Shown piece after piece: positions 18,513-26,879 of a stretch of 64,000 bases of DNA. The translations under genes were made by a program, and so were the position numbers. The stretch is from DASRAP01 sp035277145. Lineage in GTDB: Bacteria; Gemmatimonadota; Gemmatimonadetes; Gemmatimonadales; Gemmatimonadaceae. Each line of letters begins with the position of its first letter. The first letter of the stretch is position 1. A model generated the notes under the pieces. It had not been told where the DNA came from. It saw only the letters and a list, made by a program, of their open reading frames with translations, and did no database searches. The stretch spans positions 22,838 to 86,837 of the forward strand of contig DATELA010000064.1 in the NCBI GenBank assembly GCA_035277145.1, read 5' to 3'.

Positions 18513-19364
18513 ATGGTACTTCGTCCGCTCCGCAAACTTGCGGCAGCAGCGCCATCCGCGAAGCTCATCGAGTCGTGGATCGAACAGATCAGCGCGCGAC
18601 TGAACGCAAAAGCAAAGTCCGACGATGCGCTCGTCGAATCGCGCGCGGTGTTGTGCCGCGAGACGCTGTGCGACATGGCGTATCCGCAGTACGCGAATGA
18701 TTGGGAGCATGCGGTGAACGATGCCAAGCTCGCGATGAGCACACGGCTCGCGCTCGCGTCGCTCGATCCGCGCAACGTGACGCTCGAGCCGGAGTTTTAT
18801 TCAGAGTGCGACGACGCCGCGTTCCAGCGCGTGAAACCGCTGCTGTGGTTGTGGTACTCGTTCGACCGGCTCGTGCCCGGCGCGCAGAACGTCGACCTTG
18901 CCGTGCGTTTTCGTCGCGTGCTTGCGCCGCTGATTTTCAGAAAATGCGGCGAACGCTTCAAGGCGTTTCAGCACGTCGAGTTCTCGTTCGGCTACAACAT
19001 CGAATGCGGCGATGATGTGGTCGTGCACCGGCACGTGCTGCTCGACGATCGCGGCGGCATCGTGATGGGCAATCGCGTGTCGATTTCGGATTACGCGAAC
19101 ATCTATTCACACACGCACAGCATCGTCGACCAGAAGGATGTGACCAACGCGGTGACGACGCTCGAGGATGACGTGCGCATCACGTATCACGCGACGGTGC
19201 TCGCGGGCACGCGCGTTGGAACGAATGCGATGGTTGGCGCGGTCGCGGTCGCAACGAAAGACGTGCGGCCTTATCACGTGAACGTGGGAATCCCGGCAAA
19301 GTCGATTCGGGTGAAACCGAATGCACCGGCAGCAAGGGATCGGTTGCTCGACAAAGACACGTGA
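18513..19364 (+). CDS. Left-handed beta-helix (hexapeptide) acyltransferase
   Basis: A 283-residue protein. The C-terminal half (about 150-265) has hexapeptide-repeat character (IECGDDVVVHRHVLLDDRGG, MGNRVSISDYANIYSHTHSI) ending HATVLAGTRVGTNAMVGAVA and VNVGIPAKSIRVKP, as in maltose/galactoside O-acetyltransferases and serine acetyltransferase-like enzymes. The histidine in YSHTHS is a good catalytic candidate. The N-terminal 130 residues are helical and unfamiliar. Acceptor unknown; a surface sugar or lipid is plausible. It begins two bases after the lipoprotein stop. Confidence 0.8.
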   Translation: MVLRPLRKLAAAAPSAKLIESWIEQISARLNAKAKSDDALVESRAVLCRETLCDMAYPQYANDWEHAVNDAKLAMSTRLALASLDPRNVTLEPEFYSECDDAAFQRVKPLLWLWYSFDRLVPGAQNVDLAVRFRRVLAPLIFRKCGERFKAFQHVEFSFGYNIECGDDVVVHRHVLLDDRGGIVMGNRVSISDYANIYSHTHSIVDQKDVTNAVTTLEDDVRITYHATVLAGTRVGTNAMVGAVAVATKDVRPYHVNVGIPAKSIRVKPNAPAARDRLLDKDT

Positions 19365-19379
19365 AGGCGGCAAATGCGT

Positions 19380-19401
19380 TAGCGCAGAAGCGTTAACGCT
19401 T
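19380..19401. terminator. Possible bidirectional terminator between convergent genes
   Basis: The perfect palindrome AAGCGTTAACGCTT lies in the 42-base gap between the convergent acyltransferase and Nudix genes, preceded by a second GCGTTAGCGC element. There is no long T-tract, so the call is tentative. Confidence 0.35.
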
Positions 19402-19406
19402 TCGCT

Positions 19407-19835
19407 TCAAACCACTCGCAGCACATCCTCCACCGGCCCCGCATTCCCGCGCTTGAGCAGCGCATATGCCCGGTTGAGATTCTCCCGCGCACTCGGCCAC
19501 ACAAAACGCTTGAGCGCTTCCGTCCGCGATACCCACGCGGCCTTCGTGTGTTCGCTGCCGACCGTGACGCGCGGCGTGCCCTTCACGAACGCGCAAAACA
19601 CCACCGCGACTTCGACCGTGCCGCGCATATGCAGATAGAACGCGTGCGCGGTCACATTGTACAAACGGTCGGGCGTGAGTCCCGTCTCTTCGCGCATTTC
19701 GCGAATCGCGGCTTCGTGCGGTTTTTCGCCGGGCTCGATGCTGCCGTGCACCGCTTCCCACGCGCGGGGGCGCGTGGCGTTGGGCGCGCGCTGTAGCGCG
19801 AGCACACGCCACGCGCCCCCGCGCGGTGAAACCAC
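19407..19835 (-). CDS. Nudix hydrolase
   Basis: A 142-residue protein with a complete Nudix box, GSIEPGEKPHEAAIREMREE followed by TGL, fitting GX5EX7REUXEEXGU. It hydrolyses a nucleoside-diphosphate-linked substrate that cannot be named from sequence. The frame is open upstream of the GTG at 19835, and the strand-like residues RVGVVDVFVVSPRGG suggest the true start is slightly further upstream, where only a non-standard ATT is available. It follows pilB by about 30 bases on the same strand. Confidence 0.88.
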   Translation of the reverse strand: MVSPRGGAWRVLALQRAPNATRPRAWEAVHGSIEPGEKPHEAAIREMREETGLTPDRLYNVTAHAFYLHMRGTVEVAVVFCAFVKGTPRVTVGSEHTKAAWVSRTEALKRFVWPSARENLNRAYALLKRGNAGPVEDVLRVV

Positions 19836-19867
19836 GAAGACGTCGACGACGCCGACGCGAAGAATTG

Positions 19868-22231
19868 CTACCGCCTGAGCAGCGCGTTCAAGCGCGCGAT
19901 CAGCGCGCGCGGACGGAACGGCTTCGTGATGTATTCCGTCGCTCCGTACTCGAACACGCGCACTTCGCTGTCCTCGTCACCTTTCGCGGTCAGCACGATC
20001 ACCGGAATGTCGCGCGTCGCCTGACGCGACCGGAGATGCGACAGCACACCATATCCGTCGAGGCGCGGAAGATTCAGGTCGAGCACCACCACATCCGGCG
20101 CGGAACGATCGATCTGATCCAGCGCGACCACACCGTCGCCCGCCTCGTGCACAATGAATCCGTCGCGCTCCAACAAATCGCGCACCACGCGACGCAACGC
20201 GTCTTCGTCTTCGACGAGCAATACAGAGCGCGGAACACCGGTGCGCGCCGCGGGCTTGTGCTCATCGAGCAAATCGAACGCGCTGCCCTCGAACATCGGA
20301 CGCGCTGGTGCACCGTGCAGCGTGCCGTCGCGCTTGGCCGTGTGCGGGCCTGAATGACGCGGGATCGGCGTGGACGGACGCGCAGGCGCATCGTCGTGCG
20401 TGACCGCCGGAGGCGGTGGCGCATCAACGATGGACGGTGGCGCCGCGGCGGCCGTATTCACTGCGGACGCCGGCGTCATCCCTGACGGACGCGACGGCGC
20501 CGCAGGCGCAGGCACCGACGCACTCGGACGCGGCGCAGGCTCGTCGGGAATCTCCAGCACGCGCGCGAGCTCGTCGACGCTCGTCATGCCGCCCTTGACG
20601 TGCTCAACGCCCGACTCCCACAGCGTGCGCATGCCACCTTCGCGCGCCGCGTCAGCAATGCGATCGGGCGATTCGTTCGCTGCAACGCGCCGCTCGACTT
20701 CAGCGTTCGGAATCAGCGTTTCCGTAATCGCGAGCCGTCCGCGATATCCCGTGTTCGAACATTCCGAACAACCGCCCGGACGATACACCGCGGAGCCCGG
20801 CGGGAAATATTTCTTCAACCGCTCCGGCATTTCCTCGACGACGAGCTGCTTGCAATGCGGACACAAACGGCGCAACAAACGCTGCGCGAGAATACCCTTG
20901 AGTGCAGCCGCCGTTTTGTACGTCTCGATGCCGATGTCCGTCAAACGCGTGACCGAACTTGCCGCGTCGATCGTGTGCAGCGTCGTCAGCACCAGGTGGC
21001 CCGTGAGCGCGGCCTGAATCGCAATTTGCGCAGTCTCTCGATCGCGCACTTCGCCGACGAGAATCACGTCGGGGTCCTGACGCAAGATCGATCGCAGTGC
21101 GGCGGGGAACGTGAGTCCCGTCTTTTCATTCACCTGCACCTGCACGATACCCTGCAATCGATATTCGACCGGATCTTCAACCGTCACGATGTTCACGCCG
21201 CGTTTTTGAATCGAGCGGATCATCGAGTACAGCGTCGTCGTCTTGCCCGATCCCGTCGGACCGGTCACGAGAATCATGCCTTCGCGCACCTGCAACATCG
21301 TGTTGATGCGCTCGACTTCGAACGGCGTGAGACCAAGATTCTCGAGCGACAACACCGTGTGCCGCGCATCGAGAATACGAATGACGACTTTTTCGCCGAG
21401 CGAAACGGGCAGCGTCGAAATACGCAGGTCCACGCGCGAACCACCGACCGACACACGCGCGCGTCCGTCTTGCGGACGCAAGCGGTCGGCGATGTCGAGC
21501 GTCGCCATGATCTTCACGCGCGCAACAAGCGGCGTGCCGAGTGGACGCGGAATCGTGGAGTCGTCCTTCAACACGCCGTCGATGCGGTACCGCACCATCA
21601 TGCCCGTTTCTTCGGGCTCGAGGTGGATGTCGCTCGAACGCAGCTGAATCGCTTTCGCAATGATGCGGTCGACAAGGCGAATGATCGGCTGATCGCTCGC
21701 CTGCCCCAGCGACAGCTCGAATTCGTCCGGCGCTTCTTCGGAAACCGCTTCGAGTTCTTCGACGCCTTCAAACCCTTCGTCGAGAATCTTCTCGATCACC
21801 GTTTCCGGCGTGAACAACTCGTCGAGTTTGAGTTTGATCTGCGACGGCGACGCGAGCGCCATCTTCACCGTGCGGCCGAGCACGAACGCAAGCGTGCGCT
21901 CGCAATCGAGATCGTGCGGATCGGACGTCGCGATTTCGACGGTCGAATCCGTGATCGCGAGCGGCAGAATGTTGTAGCGTCGCGAGAGATCTTCGGTGAC
22001 GTCTTCGAGTGCTTGCGGCGACACTTGCCCGACGTTCGCAATCTTCATCCGGAACCGCGTGGACAGCGCGGTCAGGATCTGATCGTCGTTCACCCATTCC
22101 TTGCGGACCGCCGCGGCCCACAAGCTGTCCTCGCGCATGTTCTGCAATTCCGCGAACTGCTCGGGCGTGAGCATGCCTTCGAGCGTGGCCAGCAGCCACT
22201 CGTCTCGGGCAGTACGCGCGGGGTTGGTCAT
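19868..22231 (-). CDS. Type IV pilus / type II secretion ATPase (PilB/GspE) fused to a response-regulator receiver
   Basis: 787 residues from ATG 22231. Order: MshEN/GspE N-terminal domain (about 1-150); secretion ATPase with the SSDIHLEPE motif, Walker A GPTGSGKTTTLYS, Asp box VEDPVEYRLQGI and Walker B QDPDVILVGEVRD; a tetracysteine zinc motif (CPHCKQ ... CSECSNTGYRG); a Pro/Ala-rich linker; then a REC domain with acidic pair VEDED, phosphoacceptor DVVVLDLNLPRLDGYG, VIVLTAKGD and ITKPFRP. The ATPase should drive pilus extension or secretion, and the REC domain implies control by a histidine kinase. No other pilus gene is adjacent. Confidence 0.92.
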   Translation of the reverse strand: MTNPARTARDEWLLATLEGMLTPEQFAELQNMREDSLWAAAVRKEWVNDDQILTALSTRFRMKIANVGQVSPQALEDVTEDLSRRYNILPLAITDSTVEIATSDPHDLDCERTLAFVLGRTVKMALASPSQIKLKLDELFTPETVIEKILDEGFEGVEELEAVSEEAPDEFELSLGQASDQPIIRLVDRIIAKAIQLRSSDIHLEPEETGMMVRYRIDGVLKDDSTIPRPLGTPLVARVKIMATLDIADRLRPQDGRARVSVGGSRVDLRISTLPVSLGEKVVIRILDARHTVLSLENLGLTPFEVERINTMLQVREGMILVTGPTGSGKTTTLYSMIRSIQKRGVNIVTVEDPVEYRLQGIVQVQVNEKTGLTFPAALRSILRQDPDVILVGEVRDRETAQIAIQAALTGHLVLTTLHTIDAASSVTRLTDIGIETYKTAAALKGILAQRLLRRLCPHCKQLVVEEMPERLKKYFPPGSAVYRPGGCSECSNTGYRGRLAITETLIPNAEVERRVAANESPDRIADAAREGGMRTLWESGVEHVKGGMTSVDELARVLEIPDEPAPRPSASVPAPAAPSRPSGMTPASAVNTAAAAPPSIVDAPPPPAVTHDDAPARPSTPIPRHSGPHTAKRDGTLHGAPARPMFEGSAFDLLDEHKPAARTGVPRSVLLVEDEDALRRVVRDLLERDGFIVHEAGDGVVALDQIDRSAPDVVVLDLNLPRLDGYGVLSHLRSRQATRDIPVIVLTAKGDEDSEVRVFEYGATEYITKPFRPRALIARLNALLRR

Positions 22232-22347
22232 AGGCGGAAGTTGGCGCCGGCTGACATTCAGCGTCAGCTCGGCGCCGTCACTCGGCAAAATAACCCCGAG
22301 GAGCCCTGCCGCCATGTGAGCTTCCTCCATAGGTTGCCGTGCCTTCC

Positions 22348-23868
22348 ATGACCTTCGAAGCCTTTCGCGAACGAGCGCGCGCAGGTACGCGTATTCTCGT
22401 GCCCGTCGCCGAGGAAATTCTGCTCGACGCGACGACGGCGGTTGCCGCGTTTGCGTCGTTGAGGCGTGCGCCCTTCTCGTTCTTGCTCGAATCCGCGCCC
22501 GCGGGCGGTGAGATGTGGTCGCGGTACACGTTTCTCGGCACGGAACCGCGCGCCGCGTGGCGGTTGGTGGATGGGAAAGTCGACGACTGGACCCCGCAAA
22601 AGGGCTGGCACGGCACGCGCACGCCGGCTGATCCATTCGCCGATTTGCGCGAGCGCATGACCGCGTTTACGCCCGTCGCCGCGCCGGAATTGGGTGCGTT
22701 CTGGACGGGCGCGGTTGGGTATTTCGCGTACGATGCCGTGCGGCACATCGAGCGGTTGAAGTCCCCGCCGCCACGTGGCGTCAATGCACCAGACGCGATG
22801 TGGGTGTTCACCGATGTCGTGGTGATCGTCGACAATTTGCGCGGTACGGCGAACGTTGTTGCTGCGGTTCCGATCACGGATTCGAGTGACGCGGCACTGC
22901 GCAAAGAGTACGATCGCGCGAAAGAGCGCGTCGCAGAAACCGTATCGCGTTTGCGCGGTGCGTCGTTGCCGGCGATTTCGTTCGACCATTCGCCGCCGCT
23001 GCCGAAAGCGGAATCGACGATGTCGCGCGAGGCGTATTGTGCGGGCGTATCGCGCATCAAGGAATACATCGAAGCGGGCGACATTTTTCAGGCGTTGCTC
23101 GCGCGCCGCATGAAGGTCGCGCATGACTTCGATGCGTCGACGCTGTATCGAATTCTGCGCTCGCTGAATCCGTCGCCATACATGTACCATCTCGAACTCG
23201 ATGGCGTCGAAATCGTGGGCTCGTCGCCGGAATTGCTGGTGCGCGTTGCAGACGAAACGGTAACCGTGCGTCCTATCGCAGGTACGCGTCCGCGCGGTAA
23301 AACGATTGCGGAAGACGACGCGCTCGCAGCGGATCTTCTCGCCGACGAAAAGGAGCGCGCCGAGCACGTGATGCTCGTGGATCTTGGGCGCAACGACATC
23401 GGGCGCATCGCGAAATTCGGCAGCGTTGCGGTGACCGAGATGATGCGCGTCGAGCGGTATTCGCACGTCCTGCACATCACGAGTCAGGTCCAAGGCAAAC
23501 TCGAGCGCGGCGGATCGGCGCTGGATGTATTCCGTGCGGTTTTTCCCGCGGGCACGATGACCGGCGCGCCGAAAGTGCGCGCGATGGAAATCATCGACGA
23601 ACTCGAGCCCGAGCGGCGCGGGCCCTACGCCGGCGCACTCGGCTACATCTCCGCAAACGACGCGCGCATGGACCTGGCGATCACGATTCGCACGTGCGTT
23701 ATCGCGGATGGCGTTGCGTCTGTTCAGGCCGGCGCGGGGATTGTGCATGACTCCGTCCCGGAGCGCGAGTGGGAAGAGACAGAGAACAAGGCGAGAGCAA
23801 TGCTCCTCGCGATCGGGCGCGCGAGAACTGCGAGAAGTGAGGAGCGAGGAGCGAAACGTGAGAAGTGA
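22348..23868 (+). CDS. trpE: Anthranilate synthase component I (TrpE) or aminodeoxychorismate synthase component I
   Basis: 506 residues from ATG 22348 (GTG 22339 is possible). The chorismate-binding domain has IKEYIEAGDIFQALLARR, NPSPYMYHLELDG, GSSPELLVR, RPIAGTRPRGK, EHVMLVDLGRNDIGR, AGTMTGAPKVRAMEIIDELE and QAGAGIVHDSVPEREWEET. It makes anthranilate from chorismate with a glutaminase partner that is not in the window. PabB is the alternative; the overall length and N-terminal half favour TrpE. The last dozen residues (RSEERGAKREK) are read from the GA-rich repeat at 23839. Confidence 0.85.
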   Translation: MTFEAFRERARAGTRILVPVAEEILLDATTAVAAFASLRRAPFSFLLESAPAGGEMWSRYTFLGTEPRAAWRLVDGKVDDWTPQKGWHGTRTPADPFADLRERMTAFTPVAAPELGAFWTGAVGYFAYDAVRHIERLKSPPPRGVNAPDAMWVFTDVVVIVDNLRGTANVVAAVPITDSSDAALRKEYDRAKERVAETVSRLRGASLPAISFDHSPPLPKAESTMSREAYCAGVSRIKEYIEAGDIFQALLARRMKVAHDFDASTLYRILRSLNPSPYMYHLELDGVEIVGSSPELLVRVADETVTVRPIAGTRPRGKTIAEDDALAADLLADEKERAEHVMLVDLGRNDIGRIAKFGSVAVTEMMRVERYSHVLHITSQVQGKLERGGSALDVFRAVFPAGTMTGAPKVRAMEIIDELEPERRGPYAGALGYISANDARMDLAITIRTCVIADGVASVQAGAGIVHDSVPEREWEETENKARAMLLAIGRARTARSEERGAKREK

Positions 23869-24538
23869 GAAGGGATGCTAGGAGAAGAGAGCCGCGAGGG
23901 AGAGAAAACGGAGCACGCCGTCGTGACCCATCCGCATCTCTAGCTGCGCCATCATTGCGCTCCCGCTGTTCCATCAGCGCGCTCGCCCTGTGCCATCATC
24001 GCCCTCGTCGGGACGCGGGCGTGGGTTGTCGCGAGCCTTGCGGACGCACGTCACCATGATCGCGGTCAACTCGTTGCATTCGGTCGCCAGCGCGGACGCG
24101 TTCGGGCCGTGACCCGAAAGTCCAATCGCCATTCGAAGCCAGACCGCAGTTTCGCGAAGCTCTTTGACGCACAGCTTCGCCTTGTGTATGTAGTCGCGCG
24201 CGGACTCAGCATCGCGCGCTTCGGCGTAGAACGCCGCCGGTGCCATGGCGGCACGCGCAAGCTGACTTGCGAGCTTGATCCCTGCCGGATCACGCGGCAT
24301 CCGGCGCGTAAACCGGCACACGCCAAGCCCAAAGTCGGACAGCCGATGCTCCAAACGCTCAGGTCGTGAAGTCATGGCGGAGAGAATACCTCGAGGTCTC
24401 ACGACCTCCGTCACCATTTCGACGCACGCGTAATCGAGTATTCGCGATAGTGGCCGGCGGTGACACTGGCGGCTCCACCTCCCCCACTCTGTTCTCGATC
24501 CTCCCCTCTCCCTCCTCCTGTTTCGCTCCTCGCTCCTC
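23839..24538. repeat. 19-bp perfect inverted repeats flanking the four-helix-bundle gene
   Basis: GAGGAGCGAGGAGCGAAAC at 23839-23857 and its exact complement at 24520-24538 bracket a 700-bp segment holding a single gene. The left arm lies in the trpE 3' end; the right arm is 14 bases before the cyclase gene. The arms resemble the other GA-rich palindromes in the window, so they may be local copies of a dispersed repeat rather than terminal repeats of a mobile element. Confidence 0.7.
23974..24375 (-). CDS. Four-helix-bundle protein (23S rRNA intervening-sequence protein family)
   Basis: 133 residues, nearly all amphipathic helix, with the family features FGLGVCRFTRRMPRD, KLASQLARAAMAPAAFYAEA and DYIHKAKLCVKELRETAVWL. 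These small pentamer-forming proteins are found in many bacteria as stand-alone genes, near rRNA intervening sequences, or beside diversity-generating retroelements. No reverse transcriptase or rRNA is present here. Role unknown. It is antisense to both neighbours and lies between perfect inverted repeats. Confidence 0.85.
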   Translation of the reverse strand: MTSRPERLEHRLSDFGLGVCRFTRRMPRDPAGIKLASQLARAAMAPAAFYAEARDAESARDYIHKAKLCVKELRETAVWLRMAIGLSGHGPNASALATECNELTAIMVTCVRKARDNPRPRPDEGDDGTGRAR

Positions 24539-24552
24539 AGTAGTTTTCCGCC

Positions 24553-26142
24553 ATGCCTATGAAGCTCGTGGCGGCAGATGGTGGCTCGACGTATGAGCTG
24601 CGCGACGGCGCACTCCAGGTCATCGGACGCGCGGTCACGTGCGACATCTCCATCGTCGATCCCACCATCTCGCGCAAACACGCCGAGCTCACGGTGCAGG
24701 GCGACTTGCTCGCCATCAAAGATCTTGGCTCGTCGAACGGGTCGTTCATCAACGGCGCAAAGATTTCGCAGCAGAGCGCGAAGGCCGGCGACACGGTCAC
24801 ATTCGGCAAACTGAACTTCACGCTCGTCGCGGGCACGGCGCCGACACCGGCGGCATCGGCACTGAGTGATCGGCCGGGCGCGACCATCGTTCGGCAAATC
24901 GCGGTCAAAGGACGCACGGGCGAACTCGCCGCCGTGCTGGAGAAAGGTTCGGCCTCGCCGTCGGGCGAACACGAATCGCAGATGTCGCCCGCAGACAAGC
25001 TCCAGCAGAAGCTTGCGATGCTGCTCGAAGTGTCGAAGGGACTGACCAAGGCGCAGACGCTCGACAAACTGCTCGACAAGATTGCGCAGTACGCGTTCCA
25101 CGTCCTCGAAGTCGATCGCACCGCTATTCTCCTGCTCGACGATCGCGGCGCACTCGTGCCGCGCATTTCGAAAGACAAGCGCGGCGGCGACGCACCGCGC
25201 GCGGTGCCGCAATCGATTGCGCGCACTGCCATGGACGAGAAAGTCGCCATTCTTTCCGACGACGCCGGCGAAGACGTGCGCTTCGGCGGACAATCCATTC
25301 TCATGCAGCAGGTGCGCTCCGCGATGTGCGCGCCGCTCATGGGTGCCGAAGAACGATTACTCGGCGTGCTCTACGTCGATTCGAACTCGCTCACGAAACG
25401 ATTTGCCGGCGATGATCTCGAGTTTTTGATTGCGTTCGCGGGTATCGCTGCGGTTGCGATCGAGAATTCACAGTTTGGCGAGCGCATTCGTCGTGAAGCC
25501 GTGGTGCGCAGCAACTTCGAACGGTTTTTTACGCCGCATCTCGCCGCGCGTATTGCGAACGCGCCCGACGCGGTGAAACTCGGCGGTGACAAGCGCATGG
25601 TCACCGTGCTCTTCAGCGACATCCGCGGATTCACGTCGTTGTCAGAGACGATGAATCCGGATGACATGGCGCGATTGCTCACCGAGTACTTCACCGAAAT
25701 GGTGGAGTGCGTGTTCCAACACGGTGGCACGCTCGACAAGTTCATCGGCGACGCGGTGATGGCGCAGTGGGGCGCGCCGCTTGGCGAACCCGACGATCCT
25801 GATCGTGCATTGCAAGCGGGCATCGCGATGATGCAAGCGCTCAAGCAACTCAACGATCAGTGGCGCGCGGAGCGCCGGCCCGAGTTGCAAATGGGCATCG
25901 GCATCAACACCGGCGAAGCGTTCGCGGGCAACATTGGTTCGGAACGGCGCCTCGAGTACACCGTCATTGGTGACACTGTGAACACGGCGAGCCGTTTGTG
26001 TGGCGCGGCGGCGGGTGGCGAGATCCTCGTGTCGCAGTCGCTCATGAAAGCGCTCACGGGAAAAGCCAACGTGGAGAAAAGCGAACCACTGGAACTCAAG
26101 GGCAAGAGCCAGCCGGTTCCCGTCTTCCGCGTCATTTGGTGA
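24553..26142 (+). CDS. FHA-GAF-class III adenylate/guanylate cyclase
   Basis: A 529-residue three-domain signalling protein. FHA (1-95): VIGRAVTCDISIVDPTISRK and DLGSSNGSFING, a phosphothreonine-binding module. GAF (about 150-310). Cyclase catalytic domain (about 335-529): metal-binding VTVLFSDIRGFTSLSE and DKFIGDAVMAQWG, with the purine-contacting Lys in LDKFIGD and VIGDTVNTASRL, which favours ATP over GTP. It is expected to make cAMP in response to a phosphorylated partner and a GAF ligand. The downstream Kdo kinase overlaps its stop codon (GTGA). Confidence 0.93.
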   Translation: MPMKLVAADGGSTYELRDGALQVIGRAVTCDISIVDPTISRKHAELTVQGDLLAIKDLGSSNGSFINGAKISQQSAKAGDTVTFGKLNFTLVAGTAPTPAASALSDRPGATIVRQIAVKGRTGELAAVLEKGSASPSGEHESQMSPADKLQQKLAMLLEVSKGLTKAQTLDKLLDKIAQYAFHVLEVDRTAILLLDDRGALVPRISKDKRGGDAPRAVPQSIARTAMDEKVAILSDDAGEDVRFGGQSILMQQVRSAMCAPLMGAEERLLGVLYVDSNSLTKRFAGDDLEFLIAFAGIAAVAIENSQFGERIRREAVVRSNFERFFTPHLAARIANAPDAVKLGGDKRMVTVLFSDIRGFTSLSETMNPDDMARLLTEYFTEMVECVFQHGGTLDKFIGDAVMAQWGAPLGEPDDPDRALQAGIAMMQALKQLNDQWRAERRPELQMGIGINTGEAFAGNIGSERRLEYTVIGDTVNTASRLCGAAAGGEILVSQSLMKALTGKANVEKSEPLELKGKSQPVPVFRVIW

Positions 26143-26879
26143 GAGTGGCGTTGGTACCGCCGGGGTATTCGCGCATTGCGCGGCCCGGCGTGGTGCTCGT
26201 TGTGCGCGATGATGTCGCCGAGCCGATCATGGCGGCGATGGCAACAGTTTCCTTGTATGAATGGGCCGCGACGCTTCCGTTGCGTCGTGAATTGCACGGA
26301 CGCGCGCCGGCCTACGCGGTGCAATTACCGAACACCGACATGCACGTGGTCGTGCGTCGCAATCGGCACGGCGGATTGTTTGGTCCGTTGCTCGGCGATC
26401 GTTTTGTATTGTCGCGCGCGCCGATCGAGTTGGCGATTTCTCGCGTGTTTGCGCAGCAAGGAATTCCTACGCCTGAAGTGCTGGCGCACGCGACGCAATC
26501 CCTGAATTGGCTGCATCGTCGCATTGATGTGGTGACGCGATTGCTTCCTGCGGGGCGTGATCTTGGCGAAGTGCTGTTGCACGGTAGCGGTGGGCCTGAA
26601 CGCGACGCGGTGTGGCACGCGGTCGGTGTGTTGCTGAAATCGCTGCGCGAGACGGGTGCGTGGCACCGCGATCTCAACGTGAAGAACATCTATTTGATCG
26701 AGGAGCCCTCTGCCCCGCCGCGTGCCGCGGTGCTCGATCTCGATCGTGTGTTGTTCGATATCCCTGGTCCGACGGTGGCCGAAGCGAATGTGGCGCGACT
26801 GGGTCGATCGTTGCGGAAGTGGCGCGCGACGCGCGGAGCGCAGGTGACCGACGCGGAAATCAGGGCGCTTTCGGTATGA
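26139..26879 (+). CDS. 3-deoxy-D-manno-octulosonic acid (Kdo) kinase-like protein
   Basis: 246 residues from a GTG overlapping the cyclase stop. It has a small eukaryote-like kinase fold: RRNRHGG (nucleotide-binding region), catalytic loop GAWHRDLNVKNIYLI, and metal-binding AAVLDLDRVLFD in place of DFG. This matches the KdkA/WaaP-type LPS-core kinases that phosphorylate Kdo or heptose. The overlapping heptosyltransferase-like gene downstream supports an LPS-core role. Confidence 0.85.
   Translation: MRVALVPPGYSRIARPGVVLVVRDDVAEPIMAAMATVSLYEWAATLPLRRELHGRAPAYAVQLPNTDMHVVVRRNRHGGLFGPLLGDRFVLSRAPIELAISRVFAQQGIPTPEVLAHATQSLNWLHRRIDVVTRLLPAGRDLGEVLLHGSGGPERDAVWHAVGVLLKSLRETGAWHRDLNVKNIYLIEEPSAPPRAAVLDLDRVLFDIPGPTVAEANVARLGRSLRKWRATRGAQVTDAEIRALSV

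Noticed and set aside
20600..22351. A 583-codon plus-strand frame opposite pilB
   Set aside because: It is an Arg/His-rich antisense shadow of the pilB codons in GC-rich DNA, with no recognisable domain.
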